Source of the DNA: Pictodentalium vernedei
Taxonomy: Eukaryota; Mollusca; Scaphopoda; Dentaliida; Dentaliidae
DNA: 64,000 nt
Direction: 5' to 3'
NCBI GenBank assembly: GCA_031216915.1
Contig: CM062292.1
Location: 8,371,920 to 8,435,919, forward strand
Numbering within the stretch: position 1 is the stretch's first letter; every line of letters begins with the position of its first letter. Shown here piece by piece: positions 1 through 16,000 of this stretch. The notes beneath the pieces were generated by a model. That model saw only the letters and a program-made list of their open reading frames with translations, ran no database searches and was not told the origin of the DNA. Made by a program: the position numbers and the translations under genes.

Positions 1-1069
1 CCCATAAGAAACTAATCCCTAACACCCATAAGAAACTAATCCCTAACACCCATAAGAAACTAATCCCTAACACCCATAACAAACTAATCCCTAACACCCA
101 TAAGAAACTAATCCCTAACACCCATAAGAAACTATTCCCTAACACCCATAAGAAACTAATCCCTAACACCCATAAGAAACTAAACCCTAACACCCATAAG
201 AAACTAAACCCTAACACCCATAAGAAACTAATCCCTAACACCCATAAGAAACTAATCCCTAACACCCATAACAAACTAATCCCTAACACCCATAAGAAAC
301 TAATCCCTAACACCCATAAGAAACTAATCCCTAACACCCATAAGAAACTAATCCCTAACACCCATAAGTAACTAAACCCTAACACCCATAAGAAACTAAT
401 CTCTAATACCCATAAGAAACTAAACCCTAACACCCATAAGAAACTAATCCCTAACACCCATAACAAACTAAACCCTAACACCCATAAGAAACTAATCCCT
501 AACACCCATAACAAACTAAACCCTAACACCCATAAGAAACTAATCCCTAACACCCATAAGAAACTAAACCCTAACACCCATAAGAAACTAATCCCTAACA
601 CCCATAACAAACGAATCCCTAACACCCATAAGAAACTAATCCCTAACACCCATAAGAAACTAATCTCTAATACCCATAAGAAACTAAACCCTAACACCCA
701 TAAGAAACTAATCCCTAACACCCATAACAAACTAATCCCTAACACCCATAAGGAACTAATCCCTAACACCCATAAGAAACTAAACCCTAACACCCATAAG
801 AAACTAATCCCTAACAGCCATAAGAAACTAAACCCTAACACCCATAACAAACTAATCTCTAATACCCATAAAAAACTAATCCCTAACACCCATAAGAAAC
901 TAAACCCTAACACCCATAAGAAACTAATCTCCAACTCCCATAAGAAACTAATCCCCAACACCCATAAGAAACTAAACCCTAACATCCATAAGAAACTAAA
1001 CCCTAACACCCATAAGAAACTAATCCCTAACACCCATAAGAGACTAATCCCTAACACCCATAAGAAACT

Positions 1070-4000
1070 AATCCCTAACACCCATAAGAAACTAATCCCT
1101 AACACCCATAAGAAACTAATCCCTAACACCCATAAGAAACTAATCTCTAATACCCATAAGAAACTAATCCCTAACACCCATAAGAAACTAATCTCTAATA
1201 CCCATAAGAAACTAATCCCTAACACCCATAAGAAACTAATCCCTAACACCCATAAGAAACTAATCCCTAACACCCATAAGAAACTAATCTCTAATACCCA
1301 TAAGAAACTAATCCCTAACACCCATAAGAAACTAATCCCTAACACCCATAACAAACTAATCCCTAACACCCATAAGAAACTAATCCCTAACACCTATAAG
1401 AAACTAATCCCTAACACCCATAAGAAACTAATCTCTAATACCCATAAGAAACTAATCCCTAACATCCATAACAAACTAATCCCTAACACCCATAAGAAAC
1501 TAATCCCTAACACCCATAAGAAACTAATCCCTAACACCCATAAGAAACTAATCCCTAACACTCATAAGAAACTAAACTCTAACACCCATAAGAAACTAAT
1601 CCCTAACACCCATAAGAAACTAATCCCTAACACCCATAAGAAACTAATCCCTAACACCCATAAGAAACTAATCTCATAAGAAACTAATCCCTAACACCCA
1701 TAAGAAACTAATCCCTAACACCCATAAGAAACTAATCCCTAACACCCATAAGAAACTAATCTCTAATACCCATAAGAAACTAATCCCTAACATCCATAAC
1801 AAACTAATCCCTAATACCCATAAGAAACTAATCTCTAATACCCATAAGAAACTAATCCCTAACACCCATAAGAAACTAATCCCTAACACCCATAAGAAAC
1901 TAATCCCTAACACCCATAAGAAACTAATCCCTAACACCCATAACAAACTAATCCCTAACACCCATAAGAGACTAATCCCTTATACCCATAAGAGACTAAT
2001 CCCTAACACCCATAACAAACTTATCCCTAACACTCATAACAAACTAATCCCTAACACCCATAAGAAACTAATCTCTAATACCCATAAGAAACTAATCCCT
2101 AACACCCATAAGAAACTAATCCCTAACACCCATAAGAAACTAATCCCTAACACCCATAAGAAACTAATCTCTAATACCCATAAGAAACTAATCCCTAACA
2201 TCCATAACAAACTAATCCCTAACACCCATAAGAAACTAATCCCTAACACCCATAAGAAACTAATCCCTAACACCCATAAGAAACTAATCCCTAACACTCA
2301 TAAGAAACTAATCCCTAACACCCATAACAAACTAATCCCTAACATCCATAAGAAACTAATCCCTAACACCCATAAGAAACTAATCCCTAACACCCATAAG
2401 AAACTAATCCCTAACACCCATAAGAAACTAATCTCTAATACCCATAAGAAACTAATCCCTAACACCCATAAGAAACTAATCCCTAACACCCATAAGAAAC
2501 TAATCCCTAACACCCATAAGAAACTAATCCCTAACACCCATAAGAAACTAATCTCTAATACCCATAAGAAACTAATCCCTAACACCCATAAGAAACTAAT
2601 CCCTAACACCCATAAGAAACTAATCCCTAACACCCATAAGAAACTAATCTCTAATACCCATAAGAAACTAATCCCTAACATCCATAACAAACTAATCCCT
2701 AACACCCATAAGAAACTAATCCCTACCACCCATAACAAACTAATCCCTAACACCCATAAGAAACTAATCCCTAATACCCATCAGAAACTAATCCCTAACA
2801 CCCATAAGAAACTAATCCCTAACACTCATAAGAAACTAATCCCCAACACCCATAAGAAACTAATCCCTAACACTCATAAGAAACTAATCCCTAACACCCA
2901 TAAGAAACTAATCCTTAACACCCATAAGAAACTAATCCCTAACACTCATAAGAAACTAATCCCTAACACTCATAAGAAACTAAACTCTAACACCCATAAG
3001 AAACTAATCCCTAACACTCATAAGAAACTAATCCCTAACACCCATAAGAAAGTAATCCCTAACACCCATAAGAAACTAATCCCTAACACTCATAAGAAAC
3101 TAAACTCTAACACCCATAAGAAACTAATCCCTAACACTCATAAGAAACTAATCCCTAACACCCATAAGAAACTAATCCCTAACACTCATAAGAAACTAAT
3201 CCCTAACACCCATAAGAAACTAATCCCTAACACTCATAAGAAACTAAACTCTAACACCCATAAGAAACTAATCCCTAACACTCATAAGAAACTAAACTCT
3301 AACACCCATAAGAAACTAATCCCTAACACTCATAAGAAACTAATCCCTAACACCCATAAGAAACTAATCCCTAACACCCATAAGAAACTAATCCCTAACA
3401 CCCATAAGAAACTAAACTCTAACACCCATAAGAAACTAATCCCTAACACTCATAAGAAACTAATCCCTAACACCCATAACAAGCTAATCCCTAACACCCA
3501 TAACAAACTAATCCCTAACACCCATAACAAACTAATCCCTAACACTCATAAGAAACTAAACCCTAACACCCATAAGAAACTAATCCCTAACACCCATAAC
3601 AAACTAATCCCTAACACCCATAAGAGACTAACCCCTAACACCCATAAGAAACTAATCTCTAATACCCATAAGAAACTAAACCCTAACACCCATAAGAAAC
3701 TAATCCCTAACACCCATAACAAACTAATCCCTAACACCCATAAGAAACTAATCCCTAACACCCATAAGAAACTAATCCCTAACACCCATAAGAAACTAAT
3801 CCCTAACACCCATAACAAACTAATCCCTAACACCCATAAGAAACTAATCCCTAACACCCATAAGAAACTAAACCCTAACACCCATAAGAAACTAGACCCT
3901 AACACCCATAAGAACCTAATCCCTAACACCCATAAGAAACTAATTCCTAACACCCATAACAAACTAATCCCTAACACCCATAAGAAACTAATCCCTAACA

Positions 4001-7000
4001 CCCATAAGAAACTAATCCCTAACACCCATAAGAAACTAATCCCTAACACACATAAGAAACTAAACCCTAACACCCATAAGAAACTAATCCCTAACCCCCA
4101 TAAGAAACTAAACCCTAACACCCATAAGAAACTAATCTCTAATACCCATAAGAAACTAAACCCTAACACCCATAAGAAACTAATCCCTAACACCCATAAC
4201 AAACTAAACCCTAACACCCATAAGAAACTAATCCCTAACACCCATAACAAACTAAACCCTAACACCCATAAGAAACTAATCCCTAACACCCATAAGAAAC
4301 TAAACCCTAACACCCATAACAAACTAATCCCTAACACCCATAAGAAACTAATCCCTAACACCCATAAGAAACTAATCCCTAACACCCATAAGAAACTAAT
4401 CCCTAACACTCATAAGAAACTAAACTCTAACACCCATAAGAAACTAATCCCTAACACCCATAAGAACCTAATCCCTAACACCCATAAGAAACTAATCCCT
4501 AACACCCATAAGAAACTAATCTCATAAGAAACTAATCCCTAACACCCATAAGAAACTAATCCCTAACACCCATAAGAAACTAATCCCTAACACCCATAAG
4601 AAACTAATCTCTAATACCCATAAGAAACTAATCCCTAACACCCATAAGAAACTAATCCCTAACACCCATAACAAACTAATCCCTAACACCCATAAGAAAC
4701 TAATCCCTAACACCTATAAGAAACTAATCCCTAACACCCATAAGAAACTAATCTCTAATACCCATAAGAAACTAATCCCTAACATCCATAACAAACTAAT
4801 CCCTAACACCCATAAGAAACTAATCCCTAACACCCATAAGAAACTAATCCCTAACACCCATAAGAAACTAATCCCTAACACTCATAAGAAACTAAACTCT
4901 AACACCCATAAGAAACTAATCCCTAACACCCATAAGAAACTAATCCCTAACACCCATAAGAAACTAATCCCTAACACCCATAAGAAACTAATCTCATAAG
5001 AAACTAATCCCTAACACCCATAAGAAACTAATCCCTAACACCCATAAGAAACTAATCCCTAACACCCATAAGAAACTAATCTCTAATACCCATAAGAAAC
5101 TAATCCCTAACATCCATAACAAACTAATCCCTAACACCCATAAAAAACTAATCTCTAATACCCATAAGAAACTAATCCCTAACACCCATAAGAAACTAAT
5201 CCCTAACACCCATAAGAAACTAATCCCTAACACCCATAACAAACTAATCCCTAACACCCATAACAAACTAATCCCTAACACCCATAAGAGACTAATCCCT
5301 TATACCCATAAGAGACTAATCCCTAACACCCATAACAAACTAATCCCTAACACTCATAACAAACTAATCCCTAACACCCATAAGAAACTAATCTCTAATA
5401 CCCATAAGAAACTAATCCCTAACACCCATAAGAAACTAATCCCTAACACCCATAAGAAACTAATCCCTAACACCCATAAGAAACTAATCTCTAATACCCA
5501 TAAGAAACTAATCCCTAACATCCATAACAAACTAATCCCTAACACCCATAAGAAACTAATCCCTAACACCCATAAGAAACTAATCCCTAACACCCATAAG
5601 AAACTAATCCCTAACACTCATAAGAAACTAATCCCTAACACCCATAACAAACTAATCCCTAACATCCATAAGAAACTAATCCCTAACACCCATAAGAAAC
5701 TAATCCCTAACGCACATAAGAAACTAATCCCTAACACCCATAAGAAATTAATCTCTAATACCCATAAGAAACTAATCCCTAACACCCATAAGAAACTAAT
5801 CTCTAATACCCATAAGAAACTAATCCCTAACACCCATAAGAAACTATTCCCTAACACCCATAAGAAACTAATCCCTAACACCCATAAGAAACTAATCCCT
5901 AACACCCATAACAAACTAATCCCTAACACCCATAAGAGACTAATCCCTTATACCCATAAGAGACTAATCCCTAACACCCATAACAAACTAATCCCTAACA
6001 CTCATAACAAACTAATCCCTAACACCCATAAGAAACTAATCTCTAATACCCATAAGAAACTAATCCCTAACACCCATAAGAAACTAATCCCTAACACCCA
6101 TAAGAAACTAATCCCTAACACCCATAAGAAACTAATCTCTAATACCCATAAGAAACTAATCCCTAACATCCATAACAAACTAATCCCTAACACCCATAAG
6201 AAACTAATCCCTAACACCCATAAGAAACTAATCCCTAACACCCATAAGAAACTGATCCCTAACACTCATAAGAAACTAATCCCTAACACCCATAACAAAC
6301 TAATCCCTAACATCCATAAGAAACTAATCCCTAACACCCATAAGAAACTAATCCCTAACACCCATAAGAAACTAATCTCTAATACCCATAAGAAACTAAT
6401 CCCTAACATCCATAACAAACTAATCCCTAACACCCATAAGAAACTAATCCCTAACACCCATAAGAAACTAATCCCTAACACCCATAAGAAACTAATCCCT
6501 AACACTCATAAGAAACTAATCCCTAACACCCATAACAAACTAATCCCTAACATCCATAAGAAACTAATCCCTAACACCCATAAGAAACTAATCCCTAACA
6601 CCCATAAGAAACTAATCCCTAACACCCATAAGAAACTAATCTCTAATACCCATAAGAAACTAATCCCTAACACCCATAAGAAACTAATCCCTAACACCCA
6701 TAAGAAACTAATCCCTAACACCCATAAAAAACTAATCCCTAACACCCATAAGAAACTAATCTCTAATACCCATAAGAAACTAATCCCTAACACCCATAAG
6801 AAACTAATCCCTAACACCCATAAGAAACTAATCCCTAACACCCATAAGAAACTAATCTCTAATACCCATAAGAAACTAATCCCTAACATCCATAACAAAC
6901 TAATCCCTAACACCCATAAGAAACTAATCCCTAACACCCATAAGAAACTAATCCCTAACACCCATAAGAAACTAATCCCTAATACCCATAAGAAACGAAT

Positions 7001-10000
7001 CCCTAACACCCATAAGAAACTAATCCCTAACACTCATAAGAAACTAATCCCCAACACCCATAAGAAACTAATCCCTAACACTCATAAGAAACTAATCCCT
7101 AACACCCATAAGAAACTAATCCTTAACACCCATAAGAAACTAATCCCTAACACTCATAAGAAACTAATCCCTAACACTCATAAGAAACTAAACTCTAACA
7201 CCCATAAGAAACTAATCCCTAACACTCATAAGAAACTAATCCCTAACACCCATAAGAAAGTAATCCCTAACACCCATAAGAAACTAATCCCTAACACTCA
7301 TAAGAAACTAAACTCTAACACCCATAAGAAACTAATCCCTAACACTCATAAGAAACTAATCCCTAACACCCATAAGAAACTAATCCCTAACACTCATAAG
7401 AAACTAATCCCTAACACCCATAAGAAACTAATCCCTAACACTCATAAGAAACTAAACTCTAACACCCATAAGAAACTAATCCCTAACACTCATAAGAAAC
7501 TAAACTCTAACACCCATAAGAAACTAATCCCTAACACTCATAAGAAACTAATCCCTAACACCCATAAGAAACTAATCCATAACACCCATAAGAAACTAAT
7601 CCCTAACACCCATAAGAAACTAAACTCTAACACCCATAAGAAACTAATCCCTAACACTCATAAGAAACTAATCCCTAACACCCATAACAAACTAATCCCT
7701 AACACCCATAACAAACTAATCCCTAACACACATAACAAACTAATCCCTAACACTCATAAGAAACTAAACCCTAACACCCATAAGAAACTAATCCCTAACA
7801 CCCATAACAAACTAATCCCTAACACCCATAAGAGACTAATCCCTAACACCCATAAGAAACTAATCTCTAATACCCATAAGAAACTAAACCCTAACACCCA
7901 TAAGAAACTAATCCCTAACACCCATAACAAACTAATCCCTAACACCCATAAGAAACTAATCCCTAACACCCATAAGAAACTAATCCCTAACACCCATAAG
8001 AAACTAATCCCTAACACCCATAACAAACTAATCCCTAACACCCATAAGAAACTAATCCCTAACACCCATAAGAAACTAAACCCTAACACCCATAAGAAAC
8101 TAGACCCTAACACCCATAAGAACCTAATCCCTAACACCCATAAGAAACTAATCCCTAACACCCATAACAAACTAATCCCTAACACCCATAAGAAACTAAT
8201 CTCTAATACCCATAAGAAACTAATCCCTAACATCCATAACAAACTAATCCCTAACACCCATAAGAAACTAATCCCTAACACCCATAAGAAACTAATCCCT
8301 AGCACCCATAAGAAACTAATCCCTAACACTCATAAGAAACTAATCCCTAACACCCATAACAAACTAATCCCTAACATCCATAAGAAACTAATCCCTAACA
8401 CCCATAAGAAACTAATCCCTAACACCCATAAGAAACTAATCCCTAACACCCATAAGAAACTAATCTCTAATACCCATAAGAAACTAATCCCTAACACCCA
8501 TAAGAAACTAATCCCTAACACCCATAAGAAACTAATCCCTAACACCCATAAGAAACTAATCCCTAACACCCATAAGAAACTAATCTCTAATACCCATAAG
8601 AAACTAATCCCTAACACCCATAAGAAACTAATCCCTAACACCCATAAGAAACTAATCCCTAACACCCATAAGAAACTAATCTCTAATACCCATAAGAAAC
8701 TAATCCCTAACATCCATAACAAACTAATCCCTAACACCCATAAGAAACTAATCCCTAACACCCATAAGAAACTAATCCCTAACACCCATAAGAAACTAAT
8801 CCCTAACACTCATAAGAAACTAATCCCTAACACCCATAACAAACTAATCCCTAACATCCATAAGAAACTAATCCCTAACACCCATAAGAAACTAATCCCT
8901 AACACACATAAGAAACTAATCCCTAACACCCATAAGAAATTAATCTCTAATACCCATAAGAAACTAATCCCTAACACCCATAAGAAACTAATCTCTAATA
9001 CCCATAAGAAACTAATCCCTAACACCCATAAGAAACTATTCCCTAACACCCATAAGAAACTAATCCCTAACACCCATAAGAAACTAATCCCTAACACCCA
9101 TAACAAACTAATCCCTAACACCCATAAGAGACTAATCCCTTATACCCATAAGAGACTAATCCCTAACACCCATAACAAACTAATCCCTAACACTCATAAC
9201 AAACTAATCCCTAACACCCATAGGAAACTAATCTCTAATACCCATAAGAAACTAATCCCTAACACCCATAAGAAACTAATCCCTAACACCCATAAGAAAC
9301 TAATCCCTAACACCCATAAGAAACTAATCTCTAATACCCATAAGAAACTAATCCCTAACATCCATAACAAACTAATCCCTAACACCCATAAGAAACTAAT
9401 CCCTAACACCCATAAGAAACTAATCCCTAACACCCATAAGAAACTGATCCCTAACACTCATAAGAAACTAATCCCTAACACCCATAACAAACTAATCCCT
9501 AACATCCATAAGAAACTAATCCCTAACACCCATAAGAAACTAATCCCTAACACCCATAAGAAACTAATCTCTAATACCCATAAGAAACTAATCCCTAACA
9601 TCCATAACAAACTAATCCCTAACACCCATAAGAAACTAATCCCTAACACCCATAAGAAACTAATCCCTAACACCCATAAGAAACTAATCCCTAACACTCA
9701 TAAGAAACTAATCCCTAACACCCATAACAAACTAATCCCTAACATCCATAAGAAACTAATCCCTAACACCCATAAGAAACTAATCCCTAACACCCATAAG
9801 AAACTAATCCCTAACACCCATAAGAAACTAATCTCTAATACCCATAAGAAACTAATCCCTAACACCCATAAGAAACTAATCCCTAACACCCATAAGAAAC
9901 TAATCCCTAACACCCATAAAAAACTAATCCCTAACACCCATAAGAAACTAATCTCTAATACCCATAAGAAACTAATCCCTAACACCCATAAGAAACTAAT

Positions 10001-13000
10001 CCCTAACACCCATAAGAAACTAATCCCTAACACCCATAAGAAACTAATCTCTAATACCCATAAGAAACTAATCCCTAACATCCATAACAAACTAATCCCT
10101 AACACCCATAAGAAACTAATCCCTAACACCCATAAGAAACTAATCCCTAACACCCATAAGAAACTAATCCCTAATACCCATAAGAAACGAATCCCTAACA
10201 CCCATAAGAAACTAATCCCTAACACTCATAAGAAACTAATCCCCAACACCCATAAGAAACTAATCCCTAACACTCATAAGAAACTAATCCCTAACACCCA
10301 TAAGAAACTAATCCTTAACACCCATAAGAAACTAATCCCTAACACTCATAAGAAACTAATCCCTAACACTCATAAGAAACTAAACTCTAACACCCATAAG
10401 AAACTAATCCCTAACACTCATAAGAAACTAATCCCTAACACCCATAAGAAAGTAATCCCTAACACCCATAAGAAACTAATCCCTAACACTCATAAGAAAC
10501 TAAACTCTAACACCCATAAGAAACTAATCCCTAACACTCATAAGAAACTAAACTCTAACACCCATAAGAAACTAATCCCTAACACTCATAAGAAACTAAT
10601 CCCTAACACCCATAAGAAACTAATCCATAACACCCATAAGAAACTAATCCCTAACACCCATAAGAAACTAAACTCTAACACCCATAAGAAACTAATCCCT
10701 AACACTCATAAGAAACTAATCCCTAACACCCATAACAAACTAATCCCTAACACCCATAACAAACTAATCCCTAACACACATAACAAACTAATCCCTAACA
10801 CTCATAAGAAACTAAACCCTAACACCCATAAGAAACTAATCCCTAACACCCATAACAAACTAATCCCTAACACCCATAAGAGACTAATCCCTAACACCCA
10901 TAAGAAACTAATCTCTAATACCCATAAGAAACTAAACCCTAACACCCATAAGAAACTAATCCCTAACACCCATAACAAACTAATCCCTAACACCCATAAG
11001 AAACTAATCCCTAACACCCATAAGAAACTAATCCCTAACACCCATAAGAAACTAATCCCTAACACCCATAACAAACTAATCCCTAACACCCATAAGAAAC
11101 TAATCCCTAACACCCATAAGAAACTAAACCCTAACACCCATAAGAAACTAGACCCTAACACCCATAAGAACCTAATCCCTAACACCCATAAGAAACTAAT
11201 CCCTAACACCCATAACAAACTAATCCCTAACACCCATAAGAAACTAATCTCTAATACCCATAAGAAACTAATCCCTAACATCCATAACAAACTAATCCCT
11301 AACACCCATAAGAAACTAATCCCTAACACCCATAAGAAACTAATCCCTAGCACCCATAAGAAACTAATCCCTAACACTCATAAGAAACTAATCCCTAACA
11401 CCCATAACAAACTAATCCCTAACATCCATAAGAAACTAATCCCTAACACCCATAAGAAACTAATCCCTAACACCCATAAGAAACTAATCCCTAACACCCA
11501 TAAGAAACTAATCTCTAATACCCATAAGAAACTAATCCCTAACACCCATAAGAAACTAATCCCTAACACCCATAAGAAACTAATCCCTAACACCCATAAG
11601 AAACTAATCCCTAACACCCATAAGAAACTAATCTCTAATACCCATAAGAAACTAATCCCTAACACCCATAAGAAACTAATCCCTAACACCCATAAGAAAC
11701 TAATCCCTAACACCCATAAGAAACTAATCTCTAATACCCATAAGAAACTAATCCCTAACATCCATAACAAACTAATCCCTAACACCCATAAGAAACTAAT
11801 CCCTACCACCCATAAGAAACTAATCCCTAACACCCATAAGAAACTAATCCCTAATACCCATAAGAAACTAATACCTAACACCCATAAGAAACTAATCCCT
11901 AACACTCATAAGAAACTAATCCCCAACACCCATAAGAAACTAATCCCTAACACTCATAAGAAACTAATCCCTAACACCCATAAGAAACTAATCCTTAACA
12001 CCCATAAGAAACTAATCCCTAACACTCATAAGAAACTAATCCCTAACACTCATAAGAAACTAAACTCTAACACCCATAAGAAACTAATCCCTAACACTCA
12101 TAAGAAACTAATCCCTAACACCCATAAGAAAGTAATCCCTAACACCCATAAGAAACTAATCCCTAACACTCATAAGAAACTAAACTCTAACACCCATAAG
12201 AAACTAATCCCTAACACTCATAAGAAACTAATCCCTAACACCCATAAGAAACTAATCCCTAACACTCATAAGAAACTAATCCCTAACACCCATAAGAAAC
12301 TATTCCCTAACACTCATAAGAAACTAAACTCTAACACCCATAAGAAACTAATCCCTAACACTCATAAGAAACTAAACTCTAACACCCATAAGAAACTAAT
12401 CCCTAACACTCATAAGAAACTAATCCCTAACACCCATAAGAAACTAATCCCTAACACCCATAAGAAACTAATCCCTAACACCCATAAGAAACTAAACTCT
12501 AACACCCATAAGAAACTAATCCCTAACACTCATAAGAAACTAATCCCTAACACCCATAACAAACTAATCCCTAACACCCATAACAAACTAATCCCTAACA
12601 CCCATAACAAACTAATCCCTAACACTCATAAGAAACTAAACCCTAACACCCATAAGAAACTAATCCCTAACACCCATAACAAACTAATCCCTAACACCCA
12701 TAAGAGACTAATCCCTAACACCCATAAGAAACTAATCTCTAATACCCATAAGAAACTAAACCCTAACACCCATAAGAAACTAATCCCTAACACCCATAAC
12801 AAACTAATCCCTAACACCCATAAGAAACTAATCCCTAACACCCATAAGAAACTAATCCCTAACACCCATAAGAAACTAATCCCTAACACCCATAACAAAC
12901 TAATCCCTAACACCCATAAGAAACTAATCCCTAACACCCATAAGAAACTAAACCCTAACACCCATAAGAAACTAGACCCTAACACCCATAAGAACCTAAT

Positions 13001-16000
13001 CCCTAACACCCATAAGAAACTAATCCCAAACACCCATAACAAACTAATCCCTAACACCCATAAGAAACTAATCCCTAACACCCATAAGAAACTAATCCCT
13101 AACACCCATAAGAAACTAATCCCTAACACACATAAGAAACTAAACCCTAACACCCATAAGAAACTAATCCCTAACCCCCATAAGAAACTAAACCCTAACA
13201 CCCATAAGAAACTAATCTCTAATACCCATAAGAAACTAAACCCTAACACCCATAAGAAACTAATCCCTAACACCCATAACAAACTAAACCCTAACACCCA
13301 TAAGAAACTAATCCCTAACACCCATAACAAACTAAACCCTAACACCCATAAGAAACTAATCCCTAACACCCATAAGAAACTAAACCCTAACACCCATAAC
13401 AAACTAATCCCTAACACCCATAAGAAACTAATCCCTAACACCCATAAGAAACTAATCCCTAACACCCATAAGAAACTAATCCCTAACACTCATAAGAAAC
13501 TAAACTCTAACACCCATAAGAAACTAATCCCTAACACCCATAAGAAACTAATCCCTAACACCCATAAGAAACTAATCCCTAACACCCATAAGAAACTAAT
13601 CTCATAAGAAACTAATCCCTAACACCCATAAGAAACTAATCCCTAACACCCATAAGAAACTAATCCCTAACACCCATAAGAAACTAATCTCTAATACCCA
13701 TAAGAAACTAATCCCTAACACCCATAAGAAACTAATCCCTAACACCCATAACAAACTAATCCCTAACACCCATAAGAAACTAATCCCTAACACCTATAAG
13801 AAACTAATCCCTAACACCCATAAGAAACTAATCTCTAATACCCATAAGAAACTAATCCCTAACATCCATAACAAACTAATCCCTAACACCCATAAGAAAC
13901 TAATCCCTAACACCCATAAGAAACTAATCCCTAACACCCATAAGAAACTAATCCCTAACACTCATAAGAAACTAAACTCTAACACCCATAAGAAACTAAT
14001 CCCTAACACCCATAAGAAACTAATCCCTAACACCCATAAGAAACTAATCCCTAACACCCATAAGAAACTAATCTCATAAGAAACTAATCCCTAACACCCA
14101 TAAGAAACTAATCCCTAACACCCATAAGAAACTAATCCCTAACACCCATAAGAAACTAATCTCTAATACCCATAAGAAACTAATCCCTAACATCCATAAC
14201 AAACTAATCCCTAACACCCATAAGAAACTAATCTCTAATACCCATAAGAAACTAATCCCTAACACCCATAAGAAACTAATCCCTAACACCCATAAGAAAC
14301 TAATCCCTAACACCCATAACAAACTAATCCCTAACACCCATAACAAACTAATCCCTAACACCCATAAGAGACTAATCCCTTATACCCATAAGAGACTAAT
14401 CCCTAACACCCATAACAAACTAATCCCTAACACTCATAACAAACTAATCCCTAACACCCATAAGAAACTAATCTCTAATACCCATAAGAAACTAATCCCT
14501 AACACCCATAAGAAACTAATCCCTAACACCCATAAGAAACTAATCCCTAACACCCATAAGAAACTAATCTCTAATACCCATAAGAAACTAATCCCTAACA
14601 TCCATAACAAACTAATCCCTAACACCCATAAGAAACTAATCCCTAACACCCATAAGAAACTAATCCCTAACACCCATAAGAAACTAATCCCTAACACTCA
14701 TAAGAAACTAATCCCTAACACCCATAACAAACTAATCCCTAACATCCATAAGAAACTAATCCCTAACACCCATAAGAAACTAATCCCTAACACCCATAAG
14801 AAACTAATCCCTAACACCCATAAGAAACTAATCTCTAATACCCATAAGAAACTAATCCCTAACACCCATAAGAAACTAATCTCTAATACCCATAAGAAAC
14901 TAATCCCTAACACCCATAAGAAACTATTCCCTAACACCCATAAGAAACTAATCCCTAACACCCATAAGAAACTAATCCCTAACACCCATAACAAACTAAT
15001 CCCTAACACCCATAAGAGACTAATCCCTTATACCCATAAGAGACTAATCCCTAACACCCATAACAAACTAATCCCTAACACTCATAACAAACTAATCCCT
15101 AACACCCATAAGAAACTAATCTCTAATACCCATAAGAAACTAATCCCTAACACCCATAAGAAACTAATCCCTAACACCCATAAGAAACTAATCCCTAACA
15201 CCCATAAGAAACTAATCTCTAATAGCCATAAGAAACTAATCCCTAACATCCATAACAAACTAATCCCTAACACCCATAAGAAACTAATCCCTAACACCCA
15301 TAAGAAACTAATCCCTAACACCCATAAGAAACTAATCCCTAACACTCATAAGAAACTAATCCCTAACACCCATAACAAACTAATCCCTAACATCCATAAG
15401 AAACTAATCCCTAACACCCATAAGAAACTAATCCCTAACACCCATAAGAAACTAATCCCTAACACCCATAAGAAACTAATCTCTAATACCCATAAGAAAC
15501 TAATCCCTAACACCCATAAGAAACTAATCCCTAACACCCATAAGAAACTAATCCCTAACACCCATAAAAAAATAATCCCTAACACCCATAAGAAACTAAT
15601 CTCTAATACCCATAAGAAACTAATCCCTAACACCCATAAGAAACTAATCCCTAACACCCATAAGAAACTAATCCCTAACACCCATAAGAAACTAATCTCT
15701 AATACCCATAAGAAACTAATCCCAAACATCCATAACAAACTAATCCCTAACACCCATAAGAAACTAATCCCTAACACCCATAAGAAACTAATCCCTAACA
15801 CCCATAAGAAACTAATCCCTAATACCCATAAGAAACTAATCCCTAACACCCATAAGAAACTAATCCCTAACACTCATAAGAAACTAATCCCCAACACCCA
15901 TAAGAAACTAATCCCTAACACTCATAAGAAACTAATCCCTAACACCCATAAGAAACTAATCCTTAACACCCATAAGAAACTAATCCCTAACACTCATAAG